DNA of 64,000 nucleotides from Allobaculum mucilyticum (GTDB lineage Bacteria > Bacillota_I > Bacilli_A > Erysipelotrichales > Erysipelotrichaceae). The DNA is taken from contig NZ_CP078089.1 of NCBI RefSeq assembly GCF_022701195.1, forward strand, positions 558,001 through 622,000. Direction: 5' to 3'. Every line of letters starts with the position of its first letter. Positions within the stretch are counted from its first letter, which is position 1. The position numbers and the translations under genes are program-made. A model generated the notes under the pieces. The model worked only from the letters and a program-made list of their open reading frames with translations, did not search any database and was not told where the DNA came from. Shown piece after piece: positions 47,267 to 56,144 of the stretch.

Positions 47267-47556
47267 GCGTTGGAACTTTCCTGAATGAAGTTGGTATAGC
47301 CCTGTAGGAAGGCTGTCAGATCCTGATAGTCAAAGAGCGCTTCCAGTTCATTCTGTTCGATCATGATACCTTCCTTGTTGCAGTTCAGGATATAGGTCAC
47401 TCCGGCATAGATCTCAGCAATGTCGGTGGTATTGAGAACTGACTGCAGCACGTCCGCATCAGCCTTAGTGGGCTGACGAATGGTCAGCTGTGTGCCATCG
47501 GGCATTTCTACTGGCCAGGTGACTTTCTTGACGTTTTTGAATTTGAAGGACTTCAT
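47257..47556 (-). CDS. Tail assembly chaperone (gpG-like)
   Basis: 99 aa. Begins MKSFKFKNVKKVTWPVEMPDG; short alpha/beta protein between tail tube and tape measure genes. Ends at the slippery sequence, giving both the short form and the frameshifted long form needed for tail assembly. Confidence 0.85.
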   Translation of the reverse strand: MKSFKFKNVKKVTWPVEMPDGTQLTIRQPTKADADVLQSVLNTTDIAEIYAGVTYILNCNKEGIMIEQNELEALFDYQDLTAFLQGYTNFIQESSNAKN

Positions 47557-48122
47557 TCAGTAGCACCTCCCGGTTTATCCATCACGATGATCAGCTTGGT
47601 GCCGTCTTCATCCAGACCTTCCGCAGTGAAGGTCGGATTCAGGATCGTTTCAGCCCCTGGCTGGAAAGAAAACTGCAGCTCAGCGGTATTCTGGCCGACG
47701 ATGATGACATAGATGTTTCCATCTTTAGCATCCAGGTGTTCGAAGATCACGAGATAAGAGGCGTTCTTCGCATTGGCTGTACCGCCAATCTTGATGACCT
47801 TTCGGTTGGCTGTAGTTTCTTCCGTTCTGGCAGTGTCCACCAGCACTTTGAGCATATTGGCTCCGATTGTGATCAGCCCGCAGCCTAAAGTGACGACTTC
47901 TTCCTGGACGATCGTCTTGGTGAAACGTCCCAGATCATCACTGGCTGTATAGTTGGTCGGTGTGTAGGTCAGTGTTGCTCCATTCTTGACCGCTCCAAAC
48001 TCGTTAGCAGCCACGCAGTATTTCGTGATCATGGTATCCAGATTCTCAAGATCGGTATCCAGAGTGGATGGGCGTTCAATGAGATAGATCTTTCCGGAAC
48101 CCAGTGCGATTCTTTCTTCCAT
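47553..48122 (-). CDS. Major tail (tube) protein
   Basis: 189 aa. Starts MEERIALGSGKIYLIE, beta-rich with DLGRFTKTIVQEEVVTLGCG and C-terminal PTFTAEGLDEDGTKLIIVMD, in the standard position before the chaperones. Hexamers form the tail tube. Overlaps both neighbours (TAATG upstream, TGAATG downstream). Confidence 0.88.
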   Translation of the reverse strand: MEERIALGSGKIYLIERPSTLDTDLENLDTMITKYCVAANEFGAVKNGATLTYTPTNYTASDDLGRFTKTIVQEEVVTLGCGLITIGANMLKVLVDTARTEETTANRKVIKIGGTANAKNASYLVIFEHLDAKDGNIYVIIVGQNTAELQFSFQPGAETILNPTFTAEGLDEDGTKLIIVMDKPGGATE

Positions 48123-48517
48123 TACTCAGACTCCTTTCTGTAGTTTTTGATAAAGACTGCCTCAATTTCTTTGGCAGCATATTCCTGGCCTTTGGCAAAA
48201 TGGGGTTTTCCGGGAACGGTGGTTTCACCGTTACGGGTTAAGTGGCCATTTTCCAATAAGTGCGAAAGGGACGACTCCATTCCACTGGCATAGAGCGTGT
48301 ATTGGAGATCATCCCTTTCGTCTTTGGTTTTCTTTCGTTTCAAACCCTTCTTGTAGATTCCACCGTTTTCCCTGGCTGGGGCGTTCTCTTTAACGACCTT
48401 CAAGGCTTCCTTGGAGATCTGATCCAGGGTTTCATCATTGGCTTTGTTTGCCTGCCGGACACAATCTTCCAGCACAAGTGCGATGGAATCGCCCAGGGTA
48501 TCAATCGTAGCTTTCAT
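48122..48517 (-). CDS. HK97 gp10-like head-tail component
   Basis: 131 aa. KVVKENAPARENGGIYKKGLKRKK and LLENGHLTRNGETTVPGKPHFAKG match the HK97-gp10 family (the GHxxxxG...PHF pattern). Neck/tail completion role. Confidence 0.88.
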   Translation of the reverse strand: MKATIDTLGDSIALVLEDCVRQANKANDETLDQISKEALKVVKENAPARENGGIYKKGLKRKKTKDERDDLQYTLYASGMESSLSHLLENGHLTRNGETTVPGKPHFAKGQEYAAKEIEAVFIKNYRKESE

Positions 48518-48831
48518 ATCGTCACCTCAATGGAATAGCTGGAAAGATACATGTCCTCAGAAGATATCCAGACATCCGATGTATTTCGCTGCCAGAGCAG
48601 AGGGACGGATGACAGGTACTCTTCAAATGACTTTTTCTGATTCCAGCATTCATAGTAGAAATCTATGGTGAAGGTATCCCGTAGTCGAAGCATGGAAAGG
48701 TCGGACGTGATATTGTCCGATTCATCTTCTTTCCATACCGCAAAAGGCAGCTGCTGCTCACTCTGGAAATGATGCCAGGTAATCGGATAAGGACAGTTTT
48801 TAAGAAGGGTTTGGAGATCGATGGCTTGCAT
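48514..48831 (-). CDS. Tail completion (terminator-like) protein
   Basis: 105 aa from ATG 48831 (AGGAGG seven bases upstream). LPFAVWKEDESDN...LRLRDTFTIDFYYEC resembles small tail-terminator proteins. Order here (before the gp10-like gene) is the reverse of many phages, so the exact role is less certain. Confidence 0.6.
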   Translation of the reverse strand: MQAIDLQTLLKNCPYPITWHHFQSEQQLPFAVWKEDESDNITSDLSMLRLRDTFTIDFYYECWNQKKSFEEYLSSVPLLWQRNTSDVWISSEDMYLSSYSIEVTI

Positions 48832-49156
48832 GTGTTTTCCTCCTGGCATGAAGTGTAATAAACCGATCCGAAGCGGAATCCAGCTCCACATGAGTAATGT
48901 CGTAGAGTTCTTCCATATAGAACAGCTGATACAAGTCCGGTCGGATCGCTCTTGTTTTCTGGTAAGAGCGCAGCGTGATCAGCAGCTCTCTGGCTTCGTG
49001 GACGTGACCGTTTCCATCCGTTTCAGTGATCCCTTTATCCGTCACATGGGCGTAGGTGGAAAATGAAGTTTCCACTTCAGGAGAATCCCCATAAAAATCG
49101 GCCGATGATTTCAGCTTCTGGACAACCACGGTACGGTTGAGATCTGCAATCCGCAT
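48800..49156 (-). CDS. Head-tail joining (head closure) protein
   Basis: 118 aa. MRIADLNRTVVVQK...DFYGDSPEVETSFSTYAHV...ELLITLRSYQKT...YDITHVE follows the phage head-tail joining family. ATGA overlap with the connector upstream; its 3' end overlaps the next gene by 32 bases. Confidence 0.85.
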   Translation of the reverse strand: MRIADLNRTVVVQKLKSSADFYGDSPEVETSFSTYAHVTDKGITETDGNGHVHEARELLITLRSYQKTRAIRPDLYQLFYMEELYDITHVELDSASDRFITLHARRKTHASHRSPNPS

Positions 49157-49428
49157 CAGAACGCCGCCTTTCGTTCCGGTTCAAGCAGTGCTCGAAGATT
49201 CTTCTTCAAACCATCAAGATCCGCATCTTCCCGGTGTTCGAACAGGTAAGCCATGGTAAAGAGAATGGCAATCCTGTTTCGCGGTGTTGGTTCCAGATCA
49301 TCTACACGGTCCAGACGAAGGACATCCGCACAAATAGAAGAAGCTGACTGAAGCAGCTGGTCAGTCAGCTCATCGTAATCATCCTGGTCTACCTTGAGCC
49401 ATTCTTTGACAAGTTCAAGTGTAATCAC
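49156..49428 (-). CDS. Head-tail connector (gp6-like), GTG start
   Basis: 90 aa. MITLELVKEWLKVDQDDYDE...AILFTMAYLFEHRE is the gp6-like connector signature. Start is GTG preceded by GGAGGCGG. Follows the capsid gene directly. Confidence 0.88.
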   Translation of the reverse strand: MITLELVKEWLKVDQDDYDELTDQLLQSASSICADVLRLDRVDDLEPTPRNRIAILFTMAYLFEHREDADLDGLKKNLRALLEPERKAAF

Positions 49429-49444
49429 TTGTCACCGCCTCCTA

Positions 49445-50620
49445 TCAGGAGCCAGATCCAATGGTCAGGATCTGGACAGCTTCCGGCAGTACGAGTTTTC
49501 CGTCTACTCGCTCTTTAGCCACAAAGCCGATCATGCCATTGCCTGCGAACAGTTCACGCAGCTCAGAGAAAGATCTGGTTCCGCGATCTCCAATGTTGTA
49601 GTAGGAGAAATCACCAAAGGCGATCTTGTCTTCTGGCGCATAGGCAGAAGTGTAAACCGGATAGCCAAGGATGCGATCGGGCTCACCTTCTACGAAAGTG
49701 GGCTGCCAGATGTACTCCTTGCCATCCGCATATTTGAGCTTTCGAATCTTTGCGATCAGCTTGTCGTTGAGAATGAAGGCGGCTTTCTTACGGTATGGAC
49801 GCTTCAGGGCATAGACCAGATCAATCACATCGTCTGCTTTCAGAGAAGTGGTTGTGACTGCTGCTGTTCCACCACCCGTTGCAGCGAAAATTCCGGTAGG
49901 CTTTCCGGTCGTAGAACCGTTCAGGAAGGCGTCTTCTTCCGCGTTGGCCAGCGCTTTACCAAAGGCATCCATCAGATAGCCTTCCAGATTAAAGGCATTG
50001 TCGTTGAGCAGTTCTTCGGTGACTTTGACTGCCACATGCAGCTTGTGAGCATCCAGCAGAATCTGGGAGAACTTCGCATCACCAAAAGTCAGAGCATCCC
50101 CTTCATCGATCCAGGAAGCAGCGGGTTTAGAACCGGCTACGTTGATACGGTGCTCTCCAGCCGTTGTGATGGTAGTGGCCAGCTTTCTCATGATGTTCTC
50201 TTCAGTCAGAACGTCGATCAGACGGCTGTCATACTCAACGGGAACCAGATAACCACCATCTGCCGCAGTCCCTTCCTGCAGAACGTTGGACACATTCTTG
50301 AAGTTAGAGCGGAAAGCGGCGAGCAGAGCGTCCTTGTAGTCTTTGCTTTCACGGATGTTCTGTGGTTTGGCAGAGTAGGTTTCCGGTTTAGTTGTCAGTG
50401 GTGCACTCATCGGACGGTTCAGCTCGTTTTCCAGAGCTTCCATTTTCTGCAGACGTTCGATTTCGGCAGAGTAGTCTTTGACTTTCGCCTCAAGAGACTC
50501 ATATGTTTTCGCGTCTTCTTTGGAAAGCAGTCCGTCCGCGTCCTGATTTGTCTCCACAAAGGACTTTGCAGCGTTCCAGGCTGCGTTTCGCTTTTCGATC
50601 AGCGACATCAGTTTATTCAT
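49445..50620 (-). CDS. HK97-fold major capsid protein
   Basis: 391 aa, start 50620 (GGAGGG seven bases upstream). The first about 100 residues form a coiled-coil delta/scaffold domain normally cut by the protease. The HK97 core begins near GTAADGGYLVPVEYDSRLID, with SWIDEGDALTFGDAKFSQI, NAEEDAFLNGSTTGKPTGI and GDFSYYNIGDRG following. Confidence 0.95.
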   Translation of the reverse strand: MNKLMSLIEKRNAAWNAAKSFVETNQDADGLLSKEDAKTYESLEAKVKDYSAEIERLQKMEALENELNRPMSAPLTTKPETYSAKPQNIRESKDYKDALLAAFRSNFKNVSNVLQEGTAADGGYLVPVEYDSRLIDVLTEENIMRKLATTITTAGEHRINVAGSKPAASWIDEGDALTFGDAKFSQILLDAHKLHVAVKVTEELLNDNAFNLEGYLMDAFGKALANAEEDAFLNGSTTGKPTGIFAATGGGTAAVTTTSLKADDVIDLVYALKRPYRKKAAFILNDKLIAKIRKLKYADGKEYIWQPTFVEGEPDRILGYPVYTSAYAPEDKIAFGDFSYYNIGDRGTRSFSELRELFAGNGMIGFVAKERVDGKLVLPEAVQILTIGSGS

Positions 50621-51350
50621 TGTCATCCCTCCATGTTTTCATCAGGTCCAGTCGTTCAAACAGCGAAGCGGAAGAGACCTGATCCTTCCGATCGACTTTG
50701 AGCTTGTTGACAAAGCTGTTTATGACTTTTCGAGACGAAAAAAGCATGGAATCTGTGATCTCCATGCCTGTATCTTTCTGTTCGTCTTTTCGATTCATGA
50801 GACTGTCGGCAAACCCCAGCTCTATAGCTTTGCCGGCATCCATCCACGTTTCATCGTCCATCAGCTTTGAAATCTTCGTTCTTGCCAGTCCGGTTTTTCT
50901 CTCATAGGCGTTGATGATGGATTTTTTGACCTCGGCTAACATTGCCGCAGCCTTCTTCATCTCATACACGTCTCCCATGGCCATCGTTGCCGGGTTATGG
51001 ATCATCAGCATCGACACCGGAGAAACAAGAACCTCATCGCCGGCCATTGCGATCACAGAAGCGGCGGAAGCGGCGATGCCGTCGATTTTAATGGTGACCC
51101 GACCCGGATATTCAGCCAGCATGTTGTAAATCTGCGCAGCCGCAAAGCAATCTCCACCGGGAGAATTGATCCAGATCGCAATATCGCCATCGTCTTCCAT
51201 CAACTCATCCTTGAACTGCTTTGGAGAAACGTCATCATCGAACCATGTCTCTTCAGCAATTGTTCCGTTGAGAAACAGAGTTCTGACTTCTTTGGTTTCT
51301 GGCTCAAGAGCAGGATCAGCTTCGTTCTTTACCCATTTCCAGAATTTCAT
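50613..51350 (-). CDS. ClpP-type prohead protease
   Basis: 245 aa. ClpP/crotonase fold: INSPGGDCFAAAQIYN, nucleophile Ser in GIAASAASVIAMAG and His in SMLMIHNPAT. It matures the capsid by removing the delta domain. ATGA overlap with the portal gene, short overlap with the capsid gene. Confidence 0.93.
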   Translation of the reverse strand: MKFWKWVKNEADPALEPETKEVRTLFLNGTIAEETWFDDDVSPKQFKDELMEDDGDIAIWINSPGGDCFAAAQIYNMLAEYPGRVTIKIDGIAASAASVIAMAGDEVLVSPVSMLMIHNPATMAMGDVYEMKKAAAMLAEVKKSIINAYERKTGLARTKISKLMDDETWMDAGKAIELGFADSLMNRKDEQKDTGMEITDSMLFSSRKVINSFVNKLKVDRKDQVSSASLFERLDLMKTWRDDNE

Positions 51351-52582
51351 TCACTTGTCTCCTTTCCAGAATAAAAGCCCCCTGCTTTTTCAAGTGGGAG
51401 CATGTTTCCATTCACTAAATACAGATCACCACCGGCCTCGGCTGGCAGTGGATCCAGTTCTTCCAACCGACGGATATCGTTCGCTGACATCCAGCCATTT
51501 TGCCTGGCGATCGCATAACCATTCATACGGCTTTGATAATCCCCTCGAAGCAGACCATCCACATTGAACTTGATAGAAAAGCTCTGCTTCTCATCGTCGC
51601 TGAAGAGCACCTTAGTCATAGCTTGCTCCCAGCGAGAAACCCATGGATCAAGTGTGTACTTAACAAACTCCAGTGACTGCTGCTCGATGTTGGAGAAGGA
51701 AGACTTCTCCAAGTCTCCGACCATATGCGGAGGTACCCGGAAGATTCTGGCGATCTCGTTGATCTGGAACTTACGGGTTTCCAGAAACTGAGCTTGCTCA
51801 GGCGGAACAGAAATCGGAGTGTACTTCATGCCTTCTTCCAATACAGCGACCTTGCCGGAGTTTGAAGAACCACCAAAGGTGGCTTGCCAGCTTTCACGAA
51901 CACGAGATGGATCTTTCAGGGTTCCAGGGTGTTCGAGAACTCCGGAAGGAGCTGCGCCATGAGCAAAGAACTTAGCGCCATACTCCTCACAGGCAATGGC
52001 CATCCCGATGGCATTCTTAGCCATGGCAATTGGTGAGTATCCGACAAGACCATCAAAGCCAAGACCGGGAATATGAAGAACATCGTGTGGCTGAAGCCGA
52101 ACCGTTCCGGTTTGGTTAACCTTTGGATCCGCTTTGGAGACCTGATATTCATAGTAGAGCTGACCGTAATCGTCTCGGTCTACCTTCATTCGATCCGGCA
52201 TCAGTGGATACAGACCGACGACCTCACCTTTGCCATTTCGGATGATCTGCGCATAAGCGTTCCCCCAGAGCAGAAGGTGGGTCATCAGAGTTTCTCTGAA
52301 GATGAACGAGGTCATCTCCGGATTAGGCTCATCGTGCAGCAGGAAATACAGCGGGTGATCCCGAGCCTTCTGGGAATGACTGTCCGTCTGCTCATAGACG
52401 TGCAGAGGAAGAGAAGCGATGGCTTCAGACAGAATACGAACGCAAGAGTAAACCGCAGTCATCTGCATGGAGGAGCGCTCATTCACGCGTTTGCCAGAAG
52501 TGGACGTTCCAAGAAAGAACCGGTATCCGGCACCAGCCGTCTGGTCAGTCACTTTTCTGCGGAATAGATTCTTAAGCTTCAT
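51347..52582 (-). CDS. Portal protein (HK97 family)
   Basis: 411 aa from ATG 52582 (AAAGGAG upstream). AVYSCVRILSEAIASLPLHVYE, HPLYFLLHDEPNPEMT, LLLWGNAYAQIIRNGKGEV and FRVPPHMVGDLEKSSFSNIEQQ are the family landmarks. Forms the dodecameric DNA gate; docks TerL. Confidence 0.95.
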   Translation of the reverse strand: MKLKNLFRRKVTDQTAGAGYRFFLGTSTSGKRVNERSSMQMTAVYSCVRILSEAIASLPLHVYEQTDSHSQKARDHPLYFLLHDEPNPEMTSFIFRETLMTHLLLWGNAYAQIIRNGKGEVVGLYPLMPDRMKVDRDDYGQLYYEYQVSKADPKVNQTGTVRLQPHDVLHIPGLGFDGLVGYSPIAMAKNAIGMAIACEEYGAKFFAHGAAPSGVLEHPGTLKDPSRVRESWQATFGGSSNSGKVAVLEEGMKYTPISVPPEQAQFLETRKFQINEIARIFRVPPHMVGDLEKSSFSNIEQQSLEFVKYTLDPWVSRWEQAMTKVLFSDDEKQSFSIKFNVDGLLRGDYQSRMNGYAIARQNGWMSANDIRRLEELDPLPAEAGGDLYLVNGNMLPLEKAGGFYSGKETSE

Positions 52583-52604
52583 GAGTTCTCCTTTCAAAAG
52601 AAAA

Positions 52605-52621
52605 GCACCCATTGTGGGTGC
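52605..52621 (-). terminator. Terminator of the small cargo gene before portal
   Basis: GCACCCA-CAA-TGGGTGC then TTTTCTTTT on the minus strand, 8 bases past the stop at 52629. Confidence 0.75.
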
Positions 52622-52628
52622 CGTGGTT

Positions 52629-52961
52629 TTAGTGAAAACGGTGTGGATGATTGAGAGCGGAAATACCAATCTGCAAAGCGGAGAGGATGCCATCCGTACA
52701 CTCATTGATGTTTTCATCTTGGTCAGACCAAATCTCAAACTCATCAGAAAGACCGAGAGATTCGAGTTTTTTCAGATGGCCACTAGCTTTTGGTTCCTCC
52801 TGCATGCCAACTTGAACAAGGAGGGCTTGTGCAGCCGTTTTGGGGTATCCAAGTGTTGTAAGTGTATCCACAATGAAGCTGTTTCCTGTTTCCACGAATT
52901 CCACATAATCGGATACGAGAATCAGGCTCGATAGAGCTTCTCTAAATAATTTCGTTTGCAT
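52629..52961 (-). CDS. Cargo (moron) protein between TerL and portal
   Basis: 110 aa from ATG 52961; there is no ribosome binding site before it. Sequence MQTKLFREALSSLILVSDYV, then PKTAAQALLVQVGMQEE and an acidic SDEFEIWSDQDENINECTDG. No recognised family. It has its own promoter-like sequence just upstream and its own terminator, and interrupts the TerL-portal order, all marks of an independently expressed prophage gene. Confidence 0.6.
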   Translation of the reverse strand: MQTKLFREALSSLILVSDYVEFVETGNSFIVDTLTTLGYPKTAAQALLVQVGMQEEPKASGHLKKLESLGLSDEFEIWSDQDENINECTDGILSALQIGISALNHPHRFH

Positions 52962-52974
52962 GAGAAGACTGTAC

Positions 52975-53004
52975 AAAATAGATGTGACTTTCCAAAGAGG
53001 TCAA
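52975..53004 (-). promoter_or_regulatory. Promoter of the cargo gene, near-leaderless
   Basis: TTGACC (52999-53004) and TATTTT (52975-52980) on the minus strand with an 18-base spacer. The start codon is only 14 bases past the -10, so the transcript would be almost leaderless. Confidence 0.45.
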
Positions 53005-53048
53005 AGGAAGTTTAGAAATTTCTTGAAATCTTGAATTAAGGCGACGAT

Positions 53049-53468
53049 TCAATACGTATCATCTGATTCTAGATCAGTATAGGAAGAGACTTCTTCGCGC
53101 TGTTCTCCATTCGAGCTGTTATCTACTGATTCAGCATCGATATCTGGATCGGAACCCTGATCATCTAGACTCTCGATAAGCTCTTTTTTCTGGATGGAAA
53201 TATCTTCTTTGATTATTTCCCGCTGTCTTTTCTTTTCTTCAACATAGTCCGTAGCTTTGTGATAGCACCAAACCATTGCTTTCCACGCACCATAAAGTGC
53301 GACAATTGCTAAAGCCCCTTCAGCTTGATGTTTTGGAGCGTTTTTCTCATCACCATCTAGGCATCCAAGATCGTATCCCCTCTTCTCAAGCTGATTAGCA
53401 TACGCTTCTGGTCCGCCAGCTTCTTTTGCTTTTCTAGACTGTTCAGCATAATCCCAATTTTTGCCCAT
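53049..53468 (-). CDS. Hypothetical cargo protein with hydrophobic segment
   Basis: 139 aa. Charged N-terminus, then GALAIVALYGAWKAMVWCYH (about residues 50-70), a possible membrane helix, then a lysine-rich coiled coil and an acidic C-terminal tail. AGGA precedes the ATG. Immediately downstream of TerL. No family recognised; superinfection or membrane role would be a guess. Confidence 0.55.
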   Translation of the reverse strand: MGKNWDYAEQSRKAKEAGGPEAYANQLEKRGYDLGCLDGDEKNAPKHQAEGALAIVALYGAWKAMVWCYHKATDYVEEKKRQREIIKEDISIQKKELIESLDDQGSDPDIDAESVDNSSNGEQREEVSSYTDLESDDTY

Positions 53469-53477
53469 TGTCCTACG

Positions 53478-56099
53478 TTAAAACACCAGCAGCCCGCGAG
53501 AGTCATACACACTCTCGGTGCTGATGTTTCCACAGCGAATAGCACGGTCCAACCCCATGATAGTGGCAATCACACCGTCGATCTTCTCTGTGGACTTCTC
53601 CTTATCTGCTTTAATATTACCTGCAGGATCGGTTCGAATAAAGATGTTATCCATCATCCATCGAAGAACTGGATGACCACCATGAGCGATCTTCTTTTCC
53701 AGCACCAGCTTCATCAGCTCCTTGGTTGGTGGAGACATATCCTTAAATCCCTGACCGAAGGGGACGACGGTGAATCCCATGCCTTCCAGGTTCTGAACCA
53801 TTTGGACTGCACCCCAGCGATCGAAAGCGATCTCCTTGATGTTGAACTTCTCACCAAGCTGCTCGATGAACTTCTGGATGTATCCGTAATGGATGACATT
53901 ACCTTCGGTCGTTTCCAGAAAACCCTGCTTCTTCCATATATCATAAGGAACATGATCCCGCTTTACTCGCAGATCCAGGCTGTCTTCCGGAATCCAGAAG
54001 TACGGCAGGACCTGGTAGGGCTCGTCTTCCTCAATGGGTGGAAAGACGAGGACAAAAGCGGTGATGTCAGTGGTGGAAGAAAGGTCAAGACCGCCATAGC
54101 AGACACGACCTTCGAGCTCTTCGGGAACGACCGGAAACGCGCACAGGTCCCACTTGTCCATTGGCATCCAGCGGACGGATTGTTTGACCCATTGGCAAAG
54201 CCTTAGCTGCCGGAAAGCATTCTCTTCAGCAGGATTCTGCTTGGCAGATTCACAAGCGTCCTGGACTTTTTCAATTGGGACAGTAATCCCCAAGGAGGGA
54301 TTCACCTTTTTCCAAACCTTGGGATCGGTCCAATCATCATCCGGATCAGCACCATAGATGACCGGGTAGAAGGTTGGATCGACCTTCCTGCCTTCCAGAA
54401 TGTCTTTGGCTTTCTGATGAACCTCGTAACAGATCGAGTTGGTATCTGTTCCTGCAGTGGTGATCTGAAAGAAGAGCGGCTGCATCCTGGCATCGCCAGA
54501 GCCTTTGGTCATAACATCGTGTAGTTTTCGGTTTGGTTGGGAATGTAGCTCATCAAAGATTACTCCGTGAATGTTGAAGCCGTGCTTCGAGTAGGCTTCA
54601 GCGGAAAGAACCTGATAGAAGCTATTCGTGGGCAGATACACCAGCCGTTTCTGAGAAGCGAGGATTTTGCAGCGCTTGTTCAAAGCCGGACACATCCGGA
54701 CCATGTCAGCAGCTACATCAAACACAATGGATGCCTGCTGACGATCCGAAGCGCAGCCGTACACTTCAGCTCGCTGCTCTCCATCTCCGCAGGTGAGGAG
54801 CAATGCAATGGCCGCTGCAAGCTCTGAGTTGTGCGTTGGAAGACAGCTTTTGCCAATCAAGTATTGATGGGACGGGCTGTCGACCTGGATGCATTGCATT
54901 CCTCGGTTCTCGATTTTCTCAATCGAGTCGATATATCGAAAATGGGATCTAGTCGTTGGATTTCTAGGAATCCGATTCTTTAGTTTTCTGGATAGACCAG
55001 CAACTTTCACATCGTCAAAGCAGGTGAATTTGACCATATAGCAGGTTTCACCGATAGCAACTCTGCCACATTCCTGGCTTGGCACATCCCTATTAGCCGG
55101 TTGGGTGGATGGAGTTGAGGTGATCGCATTTTTGATCCCCAGCGTCCACAGGAGTTCACTTACGCTTTGTGATAATTGTTTCTCGGTCGAGATATATACA
55201 CCCTGGCCTTTTACGTTTCCTATTGTTCCATCAGAGTCCATCAGCCCCTGTAGAAGACGAAGTCGCTGCCCTTTGGAAGCACGGAGATATTCAGGAGGGA
55301 TCACTTTGTCGTGAAATGATTTGAGCAGGATAGGTTTCAACTCGCGGATCCGGAAAATTAACGAATCACCAACATTCAACCACGCGTTGTTGACTACAGT
55401 GTTCTGCTGGACATTAAAAAGGACTTCCGGAACATCGGAAGTCTTTACAGTAATTTCTGGCTTGGTGGCATGTCCGTTACCAAGCCAATACCCCATCAGG
55501 TATGGATCGATCGGCAGCTCCGCTTCAGGGGCTTCCAGCGCTCCATTGACAGCAATCCGAAAATTGTAGGATTTGGTTTGGAAATACCTGTACAAGTCAC
55601 CGGTTGTCATCATTATCGGTTTTTGATGCTTCTCTCCAATCCACTGATGGTTCTCACCAGCTTCGATGACCTCTCCATCTTTGAACACAATACGATAGGC
55701 CTGCTCGTCAAAATCGACCTGACTCTTGGCCACTACGTGACACGGAGATCCGGTTTCATCGAACACAGTATCGCCTACCTTGATCTCGCCCATTGTAGTA
55801 AAACCGGATGGAGTAGGAATCAACGTATCTAATGCAACTTGCTTCCCTTGTTTTTTTCCAATCTCTATGTAAGCCGAGTTGAATTGTCGATAACCGTTCT
55901 TTTTCTTGATTCCAAACAGGTCTCTCACGATCTGTTCCTGCCAATCGATCAGCTCAAAGGGCTTACCCGCCCAGGTTCCTTTGGTGTGGCACAGGCACTC
56001 GATAAAGTTAACCGCATAGTCGGCTGCTTCCTTATCGTAATAAGATGTGCGAGCCTTGAACTTTGTAGGTTTGTATTTTTTCAGCTTTCGCATTGCCAT
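53478..56099 (-). CDS. Terminase large subunit with in-frame intein
   Basis: 873 aa precursor; 535 aa after removing the 338-aa intein. N-extein residues 1-86 end in EIGKKQGK, the Walker A motif, which continues after the intein as SELAAA. Walker B is VIFDELHSQ. The RNase H-like nuclease domain has YGGLDLSSTTDIT, FDRWGA and the C-terminal EKIDGVIATIMGLDRA. Packages DNA into proheads. The gene can only work if the intein splices, since the P-loop is cut between Lys and Ser. Confidence 0.93.
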   Translation of the reverse strand: MAMRKLKKYKPTKFKARTSYYDKEAADYAVNFIECLCHTKGTWAGKPFELIDWQEQIVRDLFGIKKKNGYRQFNSAYIEIGKKQGKQVALDTLIPTPSGFTTMGEIKVGDTVFDETGSPCHVVAKSQVDFDEQAYRIVFKDGEVIEAGENHQWIGEKHQKPIMMTTGDLYRYFQTKSYNFRIAVNGALEAPEAELPIDPYLMGYWLGNGHATKPEITVKTSDVPEVLFNVQQNTVVNNAWLNVGDSLIFRIRELKPILLKSFHDKVIPPEYLRASKGQRLRLLQGLMDSDGTIGNVKGQGVYISTEKQLSQSVSELLWTLGIKNAITSTPSTQPANRDVPSQECGRVAIGETCYMVKFTCFDDVKVAGLSRKLKNRIPRNPTTRSHFRYIDSIEKIENRGMQCIQVDSPSHQYLIGKSCLPTHNSELAAAIALLLTCGDGEQRAEVYGCASDRQQASIVFDVAADMVRMCPALNKRCKILASQKRLVYLPTNSFYQVLSAEAYSKHGFNIHGVIFDELHSQPNRKLHDVMTKGSGDARMQPLFFQITTAGTDTNSICYEVHQKAKDILEGRKVDPTFYPVIYGADPDDDWTDPKVWKKVNPSLGITVPIEKVQDACESAKQNPAEENAFRQLRLCQWVKQSVRWMPMDKWDLCAFPVVPEELEGRVCYGGLDLSSTTDITAFVLVFPPIEEDEPYQVLPYFWIPEDSLDLRVKRDHVPYDIWKKQGFLETTEGNVIHYGYIQKFIEQLGEKFNIKEIAFDRWGAVQMVQNLEGMGFTVVPFGQGFKDMSPPTKELMKLVLEKKIAHGGHPVLRWMMDNIFIRTDPAGNIKADKEKSTEKIDGVIATIMGLDRAIRCGNISTESVYDSRGLLVF
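54828..55841 (-). other. Intein in the TerL Walker A motif, class 3-like, with LAGLIDADG endonuclease
   Basis: Intein residues 1-338 (precursor 87-424). Begins QVALDTLIPTPSGFTTMGEI, so residue 1 is Gln rather than Cys/Ser/Ala. Block B AGENHQW has the Trp (W77), block F MQCIQV the Cys (C317), block G LPTHN the Thr and terminal Asn (T336, N338), the W-C-T set of class 3 inteins. Next extein residue is Ser. Two dodecapeptide endonuclease motifs: YLMGYWLGNGHA (about 114-125) and LLQGLMDSDGTIG (about 196-208). Confidence 0.88.
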
Positions 56100-56116
56100 A
56101 AGGAAACCCCCAATCT

Positions 56117-56136
56117 AAAAAGGCCCGCAGGCCTTT
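56117..56136 (-). terminator. Terminator of the 104-aa gene
   Basis: AAAGGCC-TGC-GGGCCTTT followed by TT on the minus strand, 9 bases after the stop at 56145 and just before TerL. Confidence 0.65.
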
Positions 56137-56144
56137 GTTGCTTT

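Noticed and set aside
49394-50701. Long plus-strand open frame opposite the capsid gene
   Set aside because: Antisense shadow of the HK97 capsid gene; cysteine/phenylalanine-rich, no start signal.
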